From assembly GCF_022549355.1 (NCBI RefSeq), contig NZ_JAKZGL010000009.1:59990-123989 (forward strand): a stretch of DNA of 64,000 nucleotides. The letters are read 5' to 3'. The stretch is from Acinetobacter sp. NIPH 2699. Its GTDB lineage: Bacteria; Pseudomonadota; Gammaproteobacteria; Pseudomonadales; Moraxellaceae. This document shows positions 16,799 through 27,550 of the stretch, in pieces. The position numbers were made by a program, and so were the translations under genes. The notes below the pieces were generated by a model, which was given only the letters and a program-made list of their open reading frames with translations, searched no databases and was not told the DNA's origin. How positions within the stretch are numbered: the stretch's first letter is position 1; each line of letters opens with the position of its first letter.

Positions 16799-18877
16799 TT
16801 ATTTAAACAGTTCTAACAACTCTCTTTGTGCATTATAAGGTGCTTCACCCTCTGCTGGTGTGGCACGTTGCCAACGACCATCCGCTTGTAATAACCACGC
16901 TTGTTGATTGTCTTTGAGGTAATTCAATAGACCCTGTTGATAAATTCGTTTTTTCAAGGCCGGTTCCTCAATTGGAAAACAGGCTTCTACACGATTAAAT
17001 AGGTTGCGATCCATCCAATCTGCACTCGAACAATAAATACGTGGATTACCATTATTGCTAAAATAATACACACGGGTATGTTCCAAAAAGCGTCCTACAA
17101 TTGAACGAACACGGATGTTTTCCGACAAATTGGCCAAACCTGGACGCAAACAGCAAATAGAACGGATGATTAAATCAATTTGTACGCCTGCTTGCGATGC
17201 TTCATACAATTTATTAATGAGCTGCACTTCAGTTAAGGCATTCACTTTAATAATAATTTGTGCGGATTTACCCGCTTTCACATTGGCAATTTCATCATCA
17301 ATAAAGTTAATCAAATGTGCATGTAAGGTAAACGGCGCATGCAGTAACTTTTTCAGTTTTGCCATCTTGCCCATACCCGTCAACTCTTGAAACACGCGAT
17401 GTACATCTTCACAGAGTTCTTTATCGGTGGTCATGAGTCCATAATCGGTATAGATTCGAGCATTACCTGCATGGTAGTTTCCTGTGCCCAAATGCACATA
17501 ACGAACCAATTTATTGTTTTCACGACGGACTACCAAAATCATCTTGGCATGGGTTTTATACCCCACGATACCATAGACCACCACTGCGCCTGCTTCTTGC
17601 AACACATTGGCGACTTCGATGTTGGATTCTTCATCAAAGCGTGCACGCAGTTCAATGACCGCAGTCACTTCTTTGCCATTACGCGCAGCTTCAGCAAGTA
17701 CCTGTACAATTTCCGAATCTGCACCACTGCGATATAGTGTTTGTTTAATCGCTAACACCTGTGGATCACGAGCCGCTTCTCGTAATAGTTGAATCACAGG
17801 TGCAAAAGACTCAAACGGATGATGTAATAAAATCTCTTGTTTTTGCATCGCTGCAAAAATGTTTTCTGATTTCTTAAATACTCTTGGTAAAACTGGAGTA
17901 TGTGAGTCATAACGCAAATGCGGACGTTTAAAATTGGATAATAAACGCGCTAAATTAACAGGCCCATCAACTTTATATAGTTGCTCTTCACCCAACTCAA
18001 ACTCAGCTAATAAATAATCATAGATATGCTTTGGACAATTCTGTGTGACTTCCAAACGTACCGCACGCCCAAAACGACGTGAACTCAACTCACCTTTTAA
18101 TGCTTTGGCCAAATCCTCAACATCTTCGTTCAATGCTAAGTCAGCGTTACGCGTGACTCGAAATTGATAACATCCTGTTGCTGTCATTCCAGGAAACAAG
18201 TCCGATACATGCTCATGGATAATGGCAGACAACATCACATGATGCTCTTTACCATCTGTGAGTTCATCTGGTAAACGTACCACACGCGGCAAAGAACGTG
18301 GCGCAGGAACCACCGCCAAATCAATCTGACGACCAAAAGCATCTTTACCTTCTAAGGTCACCACAAAGTTGAGGCTTTTGTTCACCAAACGTGGAAATGG
18401 ATGTGCTGGATCAAGACTAATCGGTGTTAGAACAGGGGCAACTTGTTCTTGGAAATATTTTTTAATCCAAGCAGACTGTGCAGGTGTTAATTCACCACGG
18501 CGGAGGAAGCAAATGTCTTCTTCACGCAACTTCGGTAAAATTTCTTCATTGAGAATACGATATTGATGTTCAATTGCAGCATGTGCAGTGATGGAAATTT
18601 GCTCCATCACCTGCTTCGGGGTAAGACCATCAGGCGTACGGCTTTCATTGCCTAAAGTCAATTGCTCCATCACGCCTGCCACGCGAATTTCAAAAAACTC
18701 ATCTAAATTACGTGAGAAAATCAGCAGGAAATTCATCCGTTCCAGTAATGGATGAAGTGGATCAACCGCCTGTTCAAGCACACGTAAATGGAAATCGAGA
18801 ATAGAGAGTTCTCGATTAATATAACGATCGTTGTAACTATATTCTATGGGCGCTGTTGTCGTCACTGCAGTATTCAT
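16799..18877 (-). CDS. ppk1: Polyphosphate kinase 1
   Basis: 692-aa enzyme that polymerises ATP gamma-phosphate into inorganic polyphosphate, usually membrane-associated. The order is N-domain ([17 protein letters not shown]), head domain, then two phospholipase-D-like domains. The autophosphorylated-His region is visible as [21 protein letters not shown], followed by [21 protein letters not shown]. The ATP-site sequence [15 protein letters not shown] also fits. Length is normal. It is transcribed alone, converging on the FMN enzyme across a terminator. No ppx gene is adjacent. Confidence 0.97.
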   Translation of the reverse strand: MNTAVTTTAPIEYSYNDRYINRELSILDFHLRVLEQAVDPLHPLLERMNFLLIFSRNLDEFFEIRVAGVMEQLTLGNESRTPDGLTPKQVMEQISITAHAAIEHQYRILNEEILPKLREEDICFLRRGELTPAQSAWIKKYFQEQVAPVLTPISLDPAHPFPRLVNKSLNFVVTLEGKDAFGRQIDLAVVPAPRSLPRVVRLPDELTDGKEHHVMLSAIIHEHVSDLFPGMTATGCYQFRVTRNADLALNEDVEDLAKALKGELSSRRFGRAVRLEVTQNCPKHIYDYLLAEFELGEEQLYKVDGPVNLARLLSNFKRPHLRYDSHTPVLPRVFKKSENIFAAMQKQEILLHHPFESFAPVIQLLREAARDPQVLAIKQTLYRSGADSEIVQVLAEAARNGKEVTAVIELRARFDEESNIEVANVLQEAGAVVVYGIVGYKTHAKMILVVRRENNKLVRYVHLGTGNYHAGNARIYTDYGLMTTDKELCEDVHRVFQELTGMGKMAKLKKLLHAPFTLHAHLINFIDDEIANVKAGKSAQIIIKVNALTEVQLINKLYEASQAGVQIDLIIRSICCLRPGLANLSENIRVRSIVGRFLEHTRVYYFSNNGNPRIYCSSADWMDRNLFNRVEACFPIEEPALKKRIYQQGLLNYLKDNQQAWLLQADGRWQRATPAEGEAPYNAQRELLELFK

Positions 18878-18988
18878 ACCGAACCTTGTGCATTATCATT
18901 CATCAAGTGATAATTTAAGTATGCTGCAAAATTATTTCAATTTGGTAAAAAAGCCAAAAAATATTGCGTTTTTTCTCATTTAAATATC

Positions 18989-19663
18989 TTACTGAGGCTT
19001 TTGTGTCCCATTCATATATTTCAAGATCACACTTTTGCGATATTGCAGCTTTCGATCATTGCGATTGTCTTGGTAATACTTAGGATTGGGTAATAATGCA
19101 GCAAGAAAGGCCGCTTGCTCACGCGTTAAACTTTTAGAACTTTTACCATAATAAAACTGCGCTGCCGCCTCTACGCCATAAATGTTCTGTCCAAATTCAA
19201 CCGAGTTCATATACACTTCTAAAATTCGGCGTTTTGACCACATCCGCTCCATCATCCATGTCGCGGCTGCTTCTTGTCCCTTCCGAATGAATGAACGCTT
19301 GTTATACAAGAATAGGTTTTTAGCCAACTGTTGTGAAATGGTTGAACCGCCAGCAACGACCTCGCCCTTTTTATTATTTCGTTCTAAGGCAAATTGAATG
19401 CCCGCCCAGTCAAAACCATGATGATGAATAAATTTAGCATCCTCTCCAGCTAAAACAGCATGTTTAAAGTTATCGCTAATCTGATCATAATCGCGCCAGT
19501 CATGCTGAATCGGTTTCAAGTCTGACCAATAGTCTAAACGCATAAACATGGTTGTATTGACAGGATGAGTCCGCCACCAAACCAAACTACTAAAAATCCA
19601 AAGCTGGATCAGTAAAATTACACCGATGACCAGCATCACAACACGGGCTAAAAAGGCTTTCAT
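18989..19663 (-). CDS. mtgA: Monofunctional biosynthetic peptidoglycan transglycosylase
   Basis: 224-aa family GT51 glycosyltransferase that polymerises lipid II into glycan strands. An N-terminal membrane anchor (about 6-28) is followed by GT51 motifs in order: [15 protein letters not shown] (catalytic Glu), [29 protein letters not shown], and [23 protein letters not shown]. There is no transpeptidase domain, so it is MtgA and not a PBP1-type enzyme. It lies downstream of ppk1's divergent side without an obvious operon link. Confidence 0.96.
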   Translation of the reverse strand: MKAFLARVVMLVIGVILLIQLWIFSSLVWWRTHPVNTTMFMRLDYWSDLKPIQHDWRDYDQISDNFKHAVLAGEDAKFIHHHGFDWAGIQFALERNNKKGEVVAGGSTISQQLAKNLFLYNKRSFIRKGQEAAATWMMERMWSKRRILEVYMNSVEFGQNIYGVEAAAQFYYGKSSKSLTREQAAFLAALLPNPKYYQDNRNDRKLQYRKSVILKYMNGTQKPQ

Positions 19664-19758
19664 TAAAGTGCATCACTCCTTCTGCATAAGGCCTATGAAA
19701 TATCAACAGACCTTGATTCATGCTAAGCTATTTTTTATTTCAATGACTCGCCAAGCAT

Positions 19759-20562
19759 ATGACTGAAACAACTCCACCACAAATCAATCAAAAATTACAG
19801 ATACAAACATGGTGGTTTACTGCGCTATTAATCGCCGTCAATGTCGGATTATTTAGCTGGCAAATTCTTTCAGGTGTGAATATTACCGATCCTTCACCCG
19901 TCGACGCAATTGCTTGGGGTGCTGATTTCACCCCACTGACCTTCTTAGGTCAGCCCGAACGACTATTCAGCAGCATGTTTTTTCATTTCGGCATGATTCA
20001 CTTGATGCTGAATATGTGGGCATTATACATTTTTGGTAGTATTGCCGAACAACTGTTTGGTCGGACTTATTATGTTGCCATGTATTTTCTTGCTGGGTTA
20101 ATGGGCAGTGTACTTTCCAGCTATCTCAGTATTTTAGATGCTTATCAATTATTACAACACTTTGATGTAAAGCTATTACCTCGAATCAGTGCAGGTGCAT
20201 CAGGTGCAGTTATGGGCTTAGGTGCGGCACTCACAGTTATTTCACTATTTCCAGCTTTAGCAAGACAACGATTTTTGTTAGATAAAAAATCCTTACTCTT
20301 TATTATGGGGATTAACCTTGTGTTTGGCTTTACCGTTTCAGGCATCAATAATGCTGCACATATTGGCGGTATGATGATGGGTGCCTTACTCGCAGGCGCT
20401 TGGTATTTCAGTCAAAAAGTCGTAAAAACAAATGTCGTCCAAGTCACAGCCATCATCATTGCTACGTTATTGCTAGCTGCATTTTATTTTTACTGTACTC
20501 AATTAGGCACCGAACTTCATCCATTATGGCATGAGATTTTGATGCAGAATCAATTATATTAA
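19759..20562 (+). CDS. Rhomboid family intramembrane serine protease
   Basis: 267-aa polytopic membrane protein. Rhomboid signatures: FFHFGMIHLMLNMWALYIFGS (the HxxxN stretch of helix 2), GASGAVMGLGAALTV with the catalytic Ser in helix 4, and NNAAHIGGMMMGALLAG with the catalytic His in helix 6. About seven membrane helices. The catalytic dyad is intact, so it is expected to be active. The substrate is unknown. A second rhomboid is found at 30.6 kb. Transcribed alone, divergent from mtgA. Confidence 0.93.
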   Translation: MTETTPPQINQKLQIQTWWFTALLIAVNVGLFSWQILSGVNITDPSPVDAIAWGADFTPLTFLGQPERLFSSMFFHFGMIHLMLNMWALYIFGSIAEQLFGRTYYVAMYFLAGLMGSVLSSYLSILDAYQLLQHFDVKLLPRISAGASGAVMGLGAALTVISLFPALARQRFLLDKKSLLFIMGINLVFGFTVSGINNAAHIGGMMMGALLAGAWYFSQKVVKTNVVQVTAIIIATLLLAAFYFYCTQLGTELHPLWHEILMQNQLY

Positions 20563-20601
20563 CAACATGTTATCTGAACTTATCTAGGTATCAGCTATGC
20601 A

Positions 20602-20621
20602 GGGCGGCATCCATGCCGCCC
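20602..20621. repeat. GC-rich 9-bp hairpin between convergent genes
   Basis: Perfect inverted repeat GGGCGGCAT CC ATGCCGCCC, much richer in GC than its surroundings, between the rhomboid and ybbP ends. There is no T run. It may act as a transcription block or be a repeat element. Confidence 0.6.
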
Positions 20622-20674
20622 CACGATAACAAATGATGATTAGACTCCAATTTAAAATCTCACCATATTAAATC

Positions 20675-23161
20675 TCAAGACTGATTCATTTCCCTCAAGC
20701 TCTGCAACGGTGGAATATCACACAAATAGCTGAGACGATAACGTCCAATCAAGGTACAAATCAACATCATTGTTAACGGTAAAATCAACCAGATTTCAGG
20801 ATGCCATTGCACTGCCATTTGCATCTTATGACTGGCTATCGCACTGATGACTTCGGCAAAAAGACATGCCACTATCCCTGCCAACAACCCAATAAAACCA
20901 ATTTCTAAACTCAGCATCCGCTTTAATTTATTTTTGGCGATCCCAAAGGAACGTAATAAAGCCACTTCTTTACGACGCTCATCCATCAACACATTCAAGC
21001 ATGCGATCAAGACCAATATCCCCGATAGCCCAACGAGCATGGCCAGTACTGTCACGATCTGAACCAATACATTCATTAAACGTTTCACTTCATCCAAAAT
21101 CCGTCCAACATCGATAAATACTGTATTGGAAAATTGTTGAATCAGTTGCACCATTTTTGTCTGCTCAGCAGGTGGTACATAAAAGCTGCCTAAGTAACTA
21201 CCCGCATTCTCATCCATCGTTTCAGGGGAAAAAATAAAGAAGAAGTTTGGACTAAAACTTTCCCACTCAACGGTACGCAAGTTAATCACTGTTGCCTGTA
21301 AAGTGCCCTCTGGTAGACTAAAACTAAGTTGATCGCCAATGTGAATACCAAGCTCATTGGCTAACTTTTCTTCCACCGAAACTTGAGCAACTTGGCTAAA
21401 TTCAGTCGCCCCTTTTGTAATGACATTGTCCGTTGGAAAATGCGTTGATTGAGTCAAATTAAGTTCACGGCGCAACGAGTTATTTTGCTGAATCAATTCA
21501 GGTGCAAATGCTTCACCATTCTTGGCAATCAAGCGTCCTCGAATATTCGGGTAAAGTGGGGTTGATTGCCATTCATTTTGTTCAAGTTGTTGCTTAAGCT
21601 GTGGCATATCAAAAGGAGGCAAACCATAGACAAATTGATTGGGTGTTCCCTCTGGCAATTGCTGCTGCCAACGTTCGAGTAAATCAGTTCGCAAAACGCT
21701 CAGCACCGTAATCAAACTCAAACCTAAAGCCAATGCAGTAATTTGTAATGCGGTTTGATGTGGTATGCGGACATAAGCCGATAAAGGGTGTTTCAGTTGT
21801 TTAATTGCTTTGAGTAATAACCAAATCAGCACATACAGAACGGCACAAAGCACTAAAATTGCAGTTAACACCAACAAGCTTAACTGGATGTTATCACTCA
21901 AGACCAAACTAAAAATTACTAAACTGGCAACACCTACTGCAAACATGGCAATATGAGATTTACGCGAACGCTCTTGTTGGCGTATCACTCGAATAGGTGG
22001 GGTATTCAGCAACTCCCAAATACTCGGCAAGATAAAACCGATCAGTACCATCACACTAGTAAAAATTGCAATAGGCAATGCCAAGAGTAAATCACCCATT
22101 GCAAAGCTCAGTTGTAATTGTGGAATAAGCTGCAACATCAATTGCAATAGGCCATAGCCCAAAGCAATCCCCATTAAACTTCCAATCACAATCGACAAAG
22201 CACTGACAATACCAAGTAAGACCAAATACGCCACCAAGATTTGCCATTTACTCGCGCCCAAACAACGCATCAATGCAATATGATCTTGGTTTTGTTGCAC
22301 ATAACGTTGACTGGTTAATGCAATCGCAATACCGCAGAGTAAAATGGTCAATAAATTGGCGAGCTGTAAAAAAGTATCTAGATTTTCAATGGGTTTCATC
22401 AATCGCGTATTGGATTGACTGGCATCACGTAGTTTTAATGTGGTTTGTTCAGTATTTTCGATCTGTTGATCTATCGCCTGATTGAAGGGTTGCTCATGAC
22501 CAGTGTCTTGTTTGAATATCTGTTGAAAGGCATTCACGTGTTCAGGCAAACCTGCCATTAACAAGCGATATTCAATACGACTACCGATTTGAACTGCATT
22601 GGTTTTTGCAATATCTGCACGATGAATGATGACGGTAGGTGAAAAACCTGAAAAACCAAGTTCTTGATTTGAATCATGCTCAATCACCCCTGTGACCGTA
22701 AATTCACCGTCCGCAATTGCAACCTGATCACCAAGCTGCGTATGCAATAAATCCATTGCTCGTGGACTTAACCAAACTTGTCCTGGCTGAATGGATTCGG
22801 TCTGAGGTGAGATCTCTAATTTCCCTCGTAATGGGAACTGCTCGTCTACAGCTTTGACATTGACCATGACAAACTGATCTTGAGTATGTGCCATCGAGCC
22901 AAATATGGTCACAAAGGCCTGTTGTAAATTCAGTTTTTCGGCATGCTGCAGCCAGTTGGATTGAATCGGCTCATGATCGGACAGTACCAAATCTGCGCCG
23001 AGCATTTCCGCTGCTTGCAAGGTAACGGCATTTTGGACTTGAGTATTACTAAACTTTAAAGCGGTGGTTGCACTAATCGCGAGGGATAGCGCAATAATCA
23101 ATAAATATAATCCACCCGTACGAAAGCTTTGCAGGAGTAAGGGTTTTACAATCGAATTCAT
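20675..23161 (-). CDS. ybbP: ABC transporter permease, YbbP-like (FtsX domains)
   Basis: 828-aa inner-membrane permease of the MacB/LolE-like type VII ABC superfamily. An N-terminal helix precedes a periplasmic domain (about 45-260), a three-helix FtsX block (about 265-385), further helices, a second periplasmic region and a C-terminal FtsX block (about 695-810, VTVLAMLVGLSGILVLIACL). Its start overlaps the ATPase gene's stop by 4 nt. Together with the ATPase and the divergent tesA, this repeats the E. coli ybbP-ybbA-tesA arrangement. These transporters act on envelope molecules by mechanotransmission; the substrate is not certain. Confidence 0.92.
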   Translation of the reverse strand: MNSIVKPLLLQSFRTGGLYLLIIALSLAISATTALKFSNTQVQNAVTLQAAEMLGADLVLSDHEPIQSNWLQHAEKLNLQQAFVTIFGSMAHTQDQFVMVNVKAVDEQFPLRGKLEISPQTESIQPGQVWLSPRAMDLLHTQLGDQVAIADGEFTVTGVIEHDSNQELGFSGFSPTVIIHRADIAKTNAVQIGSRIEYRLLMAGLPEHVNAFQQIFKQDTGHEQPFNQAIDQQIENTEQTTLKLRDASQSNTRLMKPIENLDTFLQLANLLTILLCGIAIALTSQRYVQQNQDHIALMRCLGASKWQILVAYLVLLGIVSALSIVIGSLMGIALGYGLLQLMLQLIPQLQLSFAMGDLLLALPIAIFTSVMVLIGFILPSIWELLNTPPIRVIRQQERSRKSHIAMFAVGVASLVIFSLVLSDNIQLSLLVLTAILVLCAVLYVLIWLLLKAIKQLKHPLSAYVRIPHQTALQITALALGLSLITVLSVLRTDLLERWQQQLPEGTPNQFVYGLPPFDMPQLKQQLEQNEWQSTPLYPNIRGRLIAKNGEAFAPELIQQNNSLRRELNLTQSTHFPTDNVITKGATEFSQVAQVSVEEKLANELGIHIGDQLSFSLPEGTLQATVINLRTVEWESFSPNFFFIFSPETMDENAGSYLGSFYVPPAEQTKMVQLIQQFSNTVFIDVGRILDEVKRLMNVLVQIVTVLAMLVGLSGILVLIACLNVLMDERRKEVALLRSFGIAKNKLKRMLSLEIGFIGLLAGIVACLFAEVISAIASHKMQMAVQWHPEIWLILPLTMMLICTLIGRYRLSYLCDIPPLQSLREMNQS

Positions 23162-23877
23162 ACCCTTTCCTCAGTGCTCTCGTCTTCAGCTTTCACAATT
23201 TCTTGAATTTGACCATCCACAAGTCGTACATGACGTTGGCACAATGCAGCTAGATTTTGGTCATGCGTCACCAGCACTAAAGTCGTGCCTAGCTCTTTGT
23301 TTAAATCAAATAGAAGCTGCTCAATCTCTTCTGCTGTTTGTCCATCCAGATTTCCTGTCGGCTCATCGGCGAAAATGATTTTAGGTTCAGCGATCAATGC
23401 ACGTGCAATTGCCACGCGTTGTTGTTCTCCACCTGACAAGACTTTGGGTGTTTGTTGCGCCTGACGAATTAAGCCTACACGCTCTAACCACGCCAAGGCT
23501 TTTTGTTCCGCTTGTTTGAAATTAAAATCGGGTTGTAAACGTAATGGCAACATGACATTTTCTAGAGCACTGAGCTGTGGTAAAAGCTGAAATGACTGAA
23601 ATACAAAACCAATATTTTCCAACCGAACTTGCGCTCGTTGTTCTTCAGTTAAAGCATGTACCGCCTGTTCACAGACCCACAACTCGCCCAAACTTGGTCG
23701 ATCTAGAGTAGCTAAGATCCCCAATAGAGTTGATTTTCCTGAACCTGAACGACCTGTAATGGCAATTTGCTCACCCTGATAAATGTCTAAATCAATCTCT
23801 TTTAAAATGGTTAAAGTTTGCTGATTAATTTGAATATTTTGTGTAACTTTTCGGGCAGAAATAATCGGTTGTGGCAT
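23158..23877 (-). CDS. ybbA: ABC transporter ATPase, YbbA-like
   Basis: 239-aa nucleotide-binding subunit of the LolD/MacB type. Walker A is GRSGSGKST, the signature is LSGGEQQRVAIARAL, and Walker B is KIIFADEPTGNLDG, with the characteristic LDG after Walker B. ATG 23877 (MPQPIISARKV) is preferred over a TTG eight codons upstream. It is coupled to ybbP by a 4-nt overlap, and its promoter region is shared with the divergent tesA only 36 bp away, so the three genes probably work together. Confidence 0.94.
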   Translation of the reverse strand: MPQPIISARKVTQNIQINQQTLTILKEIDLDIYQGEQIAITGRSGSGKSTLLGILATLDRPSLGELWVCEQAVHALTEEQRAQVRLENIGFVFQSFQLLPQLSALENVMLPLRLQPDFNFKQAEQKALAWLERVGLIRQAQQTPKVLSGGEQQRVAIARALIAEPKIIFADEPTGNLDGQTAEEIEQLLFDLNKELGTTLVLVTHDQNLAALCQRHVRLVDGQIQEIVKAEDESTEERV

Positions 23878-23913
23878 GATGTCACGTATCCTATAGAACA
23901 AATTTTAACAGTT

Positions 23914-24543
23914 ATGCAAACACCTAAAGTGATCTTATCTATATCTAAACTGCTTGCCACAATGCTGATAGCTTTGCTACCAACGCTGGTTTCGGCAAAG
24001 ACGATTTTGATTCTGGGTGATAGCCTGAGCGCAGGTTATGGTATTGAGGCCAAACAAGGTTGGGTTCATTTATTACAGCAACGTTTAGACCAACAGTATC
24101 CGAAACAGCATAAGGTGGTCAATGCAAGTGTCAGTGGAGAAACCACCAGTGGCGCACTGGCAAGATTACCTAAACTATTGCAGACCTATAAACCTGAGGT
24201 TGTGGTCATTGAACTGGGCGGAAATGATGGATTACGTGGTCAACCACCACAAATGATTCAGAAGAACCTAGCTCAGTTGGTACAACTCAGTCAAAAACAA
24301 AAAGCCACAGTTTTACTGTTTGGTATGAAAATACCACCAAATTACGGAACGGCATATAGCACCGCTTTTGAAAATAATTATAAAGTTGTCAGTCAGCAAT
24401 ATCGTATTAAGCTACTGCCCTTCTTTTTAGAGGGTGTTGCTGGCAATAAAAGTTTAATGCAAAACGATCAGGTTCATCCGAATGCCAAAGCACAAGCGAT
24501 TATGTTGAATTTAGCTTATCCATATATTCGAGGGGCACTATAA
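23914..24543 (+). CDS. tesA: GDSL-family esterase/thioesterase, TesA-like
   Basis: 209-aa exported SGNH hydrolase. The signal peptide is about residues 1-28 (ends LVSA). It carries all four SGNH blocks: ILILGDSLSAGYGI (nucleophile Ser), NASVSGETTSG, VIELGGNDGLRG, and DQVHPNAKAQ (catalytic Asp and His). E. coli TesA is a periplasmic thioesterase, lysophospholipase and arylesterase. ATG 23914 is chosen because it gives the signal peptide; the frame is open further upstream inside ybbA and that part is not used. Divergent from ybbA, as in E. coli. Confidence 0.93.
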   Translation: MQTPKVILSISKLLATMLIALLPTLVSAKTILILGDSLSAGYGIEAKQGWVHLLQQRLDQQYPKQHKVVNASVSGETTSGALARLPKLLQTYKPEVVVIELGGNDGLRGQPPQMIQKNLAQLVQLSQKQKATVLLFGMKIPPNYGTAYSTAFENNYKVVSQQYRIKLLPFFLEGVAGNKSLMQNDQVHPNAKAQAIMLNLAYPYIRGAL

Positions 24544-24614
24544 ATAATCGCGCTTCAAGTTTAATTGATCTATCTTTTTATTAAACTAACCAACTTTCTG
24601 AAAACCAAAAAAGA

Positions 24615-24642
24615 AAATGGCTAACTTTCAGGTTAGCCATTT
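24615..24642. terminator. Bidirectional terminator between tesA and carbonic anhydrase
   Basis: Stem AAATGGCTAAC / GTTAGCCATTT between convergent genes, flanked by A-rich and T-rich stretches. Confidence 0.85.
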
Positions 24643-24651
24643 ATATTAATT

Positions 24652-25266
24652 TTAAAAATCAAAGAAAGTGACTTCACCCGTTTCTAACGAATACTCTGCA
24701 CCAACCACAATCAACTTACCTTTTTCAATTAAACTTTCCAATACCGCTGAACCATGACGTAATTGATTGACGGATGCAAATACATTTGAACGCACGGCAT
24801 GTGCTGATAACTTTTTCAAATCATCTTTTAATTCCGTTTGCATCAAAATTTCAACAGAAGGACGTACCCGATTAACAATCGACATCAGATTTGATGACGG
24901 TGGCTGATCAGGATGCATCAATGTATCAATCGTCGCTTGAATCGCACCACAAAAACTATGTCCCAATACCACAACGACAGCACAATCATATCGCTCCGCG
25001 GCAAACTCCACGCTGCCCACTTGTGAAGGCGCAACAATATTTCCTGCAACACGAATTACAAACAAGTCACCTAAGCCTTGATCAAACACCATTTCTGCAG
25101 GAACACGCGAGTCGGAACATCCTAAAACGATGGCAAAAGGATTTTGTTCTCCAGCCAATGCTGCACGCTCTTGGTGAGTAAGATGATTTTGTGGGGTGGC
25201 TTCTCCTTTCACAAAACGAGCATTACCAACTTTTAAACGTTCTAAAGCTTCTTTCGCGGTGAACAT
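24652..25266 (-). CDS. can: Beta-class carbonic anhydrase
   Basis: 204-aa zinc enzyme that interconverts CO2 and bicarbonate in the cytoplasm. Zinc ligands are visible in LGCSDSRVPAEMVFDQG (Cys, Asp/Arg dyad) and GHSFCGAIQA (His, Cys). The N-terminal LERLKVGNARFVKGE is typical. The start is taken at ATG 25266 (MFTAKEALERL); the frame continues 30 codons further upstream, but that extension has no family resemblance. It converges on tesA through a shared terminator. The gene symbol is a family-level assignment. Confidence 0.92.
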   Translation of the reverse strand: MFTAKEALERLKVGNARFVKGEATPQNHLTHQERAALAGEQNPFAIVLGCSDSRVPAEMVFDQGLGDLFVIRVAGNIVAPSQVGSVEFAAERYDCAVVVVLGHSFCGAIQATIDTLMHPDQPPSSNLMSIVNRVRPSVEILMQTELKDDLKKLSAHAVRSNVFASVNQLRHGSAVLESLIEKGKLIVVGAEYSLETGEVTFFDF

Positions 25267-25503
25267 GCGTACAATCCATCTATGATTAACATGAGCAACG
25301 AGTTTAATCTGCGTAAGTTTGAAAGTCACTGACCAAAATAGAAACTCATCGGCCAAAGGACACGCCTTTGATCATAAAAATAACCTTTATATGATGATTT
25401 CATTGGCAAGAATTTCCATACATCTGTAGATTATGCAAATGACTCTCAGAGCAACATCCTCAATAATCAATTGACTGAAGAATAGATCAAGGACTGAGCA
25501 AAA

Positions 25504-26514
25504 ATGAATATCCTATTTTCGGGACCATTACGTAAAACATTATCCGCCGCCTTACTGGCATGCAGCCTAAGCGCAGTGACAATAAGTACAACTCAAGCTG
25601 CTGAAATAGAAATGAGTTTCCAAAACCTATTACAACAAGAACGTGCTTGGGCGCGCTTACAAAGCAAAAGCTTAAAAGTAGGTGATATCACTTGGTCCTA
25701 TAGCGAAGGTGGTCAAGCTGGAAAGCCAATTATCGTCTTGATTCATGGCTTAGCAGGCAGTCGTGACAACTGGAATCGTGTCGCACAAGCATTAACTGCA
25801 AACTACCACGTGATTATTCCTGATTTACCAGCAAGCGGTGAAACTCAGGTTCCGAAAGACTTTGATTATTCAGTGCCAAACATGACTGAGAAATTACGTC
25901 GTTTCATGGAAGCTGCCAATCTCACTGGCCCAGCACACATTGCAGGTCATTCATTGGGTGGTTCTGTTGCGATGCTCTATGCAGGTCAATACCCATTTGA
26001 AACCAAGAGTTTATTCTTAATCAATGCAGCGGGGGTTTATCGCTCAGCAACAACATCATATTTAAAAGATCCGAATCAAATTAGAAATATGGTGGTGAGC
26101 AAAAAAGGCGATTTTAATTTCCTCATGCAACAAGCCATGTACGCGCCTCCTTTCATTCCAAAAGAAATTGCGCAAGCACAAGAACGGATGATGATTGGGC
26201 AAGCGGAACAAACAAAGAAAATGGTTGATCAGGTGATCGCGCTCAATAAATTGTACACACCTGATTCCTTTGCTTTATTGACCAAATCTATTGATGCGCC
26301 AACCCTGATTTTGTGGGGAAAACAAGATAAGATCATCAATGTAGAAGTTGCATCTGAACTGAAATCACTGTTGAAAAATGCCCAGCCCCCTGTGATTTTG
26401 GATAAAGTCGGTCACATGCCGATCTTAGAAGCAGATCAATTGGTGGTGCAGCAATATTTGCCCTTCTTGAACCAAACTCAGGCAGCAAAGCCTACCACTG
26501 CTCCATCGCCATAA
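25504..26514 (+). CDS. Exported alpha/beta hydrolase, lipase-like
   Basis: 336-aa secreted or periplasmic hydrolase. The signal peptide is about residues 1-32 (ends TTQA). The oxyanion-hole segment LIHGLAGSRDNW, nucleophile elbow HIAGHSLGGSVAM, late Asp (ILWGKQDKI) and His (VGHMPILE) form a complete catalytic triad. It resembles Moraxella/Acinetobacter lipase-type esterases. No chaperone (lif) gene is adjacent; the next gene is an unrelated unknown protein 25 bases away. The substrate is not predictable. Confidence 0.87.
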   Translation: MNILFSGPLRKTLSAALLACSLSAVTISTTQAAEIEMSFQNLLQQERAWARLQSKSLKVGDITWSYSEGGQAGKPIIVLIHGLAGSRDNWNRVAQALTANYHVIIPDLPASGETQVPKDFDYSVPNMTEKLRRFMEAANLTGPAHIAGHSLGGSVAMLYAGQYPFETKSLFLINAAGVYRSATTSYLKDPNQIRNMVVSKKGDFNFLMQQAMYAPPFIPKEIAQAQERMMIGQAEQTKKMVDQVIALNKLYTPDSFALLTKSIDAPTLILWGKQDKIINVEVASELKSLLKNAQPPVILDKVGHMPILEADQLVVQQYLPFLNQTQAAKPTTAPSP

Positions 26515-26539
26515 ATTTAAAGAAGTGATTTGAACTTTT

Positions 26540-27550
26540 ATGTCTAAACATCCAATGATAGAACAACTGATCGATGCACAACTTAACTTCCTCGATCATG
26601 AGTTTGCACAAACAGAAACCATTCAACATGAGTTTAAACAGTTCTATCATTGGTTACGTTTACAACAACTCCAACATATTTGGTCATTTCCACAGATTTT
26701 TGCATTGATTGAAAAACAAATCTTAGCAACGCCTGCAAGTTCATTTTTGGTTGAACAAATTGCGGAACATATTCGTTTTGCTTTGATTCATCCACTCAAT
26801 GACCAAACGACAATTGAAGATGTGATTTCAGTATTAACTATTGATTCGATTGCCCAATACGTTGCCAGTAAAAGTGGACATCGCCAACGTTTGATTAAAA
26901 CCATTGTCAATAATCCAGCCTTTTCAGCTCTGATTACACAATTGATTCAACACTCGATTCAAGACTATTTAGATAACTCCGTGATGTCTAAACGAGTTCC
27001 AGGGGTTGGGCATTTTATGAAAATGGGCAAATCAGTTTTGGAAACGGTGACTGACTCCAATCTGAATGAAACCATTGGACATTATCTACAAAAGAACATT
27101 CTTAAAATCAGTCAAATGAGTGAAAAAGTTTTAAATCAACATTTTAATGATGACAAGCTCTACCACTTCCAAGCCAATCTTTGGCATAAAATTAAAGTGA
27201 TGCCTTTATCGGTATTACGTAATTATGTCGAAGTACAAGACTTACCTAAAACGGTAAGCATGGGACACGAGATTTGGGATCATATGCGCCAGACACCCTA
27301 CTTGAAGCAACAAGTGCATGATGGGGTTTATGCGTGGTATGCACGTAATCAGGAGCGAACCTTTGATTTGTTATTACGTGATCTCAATATTGATGAAGAT
27401 TTAATTGAAAACGAATTAAGCCAGCTCTTAACGCCTGTTTTACAACAAGTGATTCAAACAGGTTATTTAAGACAACGCGCTCGTACTTATTTAGAACAGT
27501 TTTATTATTCGGAACAAGTCACTGAGATATTCAAAAAACAAGGCGCTTAA
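26540..27550 (+). CDS. Conserved-looking unknown protein, helical
   Basis: A 336-aa protein I do not recognise. It has no signal peptide, membrane helix or catalytic motif and appears all-helical and soluble, with many Gln, His and Leu residues. It lies 25 nt after the lipase-like gene and is probably co-transcribed with it. A perfect hairpin terminator overlaps its stop codon. Confidence 0.8.
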   Translation: MSKHPMIEQLIDAQLNFLDHEFAQTETIQHEFKQFYHWLRLQQLQHIWSFPQIFALIEKQILATPASSFLVEQIAEHIRFALIHPLNDQTTIEDVISVLTIDSIAQYVASKSGHRQRLIKTIVNNPAFSALITQLIQHSIQDYLDNSVMSKRVPGVGHFMKMGKSVLETVTDSNLNETIGHYLQKNILKISQMSEKVLNQHFNDDKLYHFQANLWHKIKVMPLSVLRNYVEVQDLPKTVSMGHEIWDHMRQTPYLKQQVHDGVYAWYARNQERTFDLLLRDLNIDEDLIENELSQLLTPVLQQVIQTGYLRQRARTYLEQFYYSEQVTEIFKKQGA

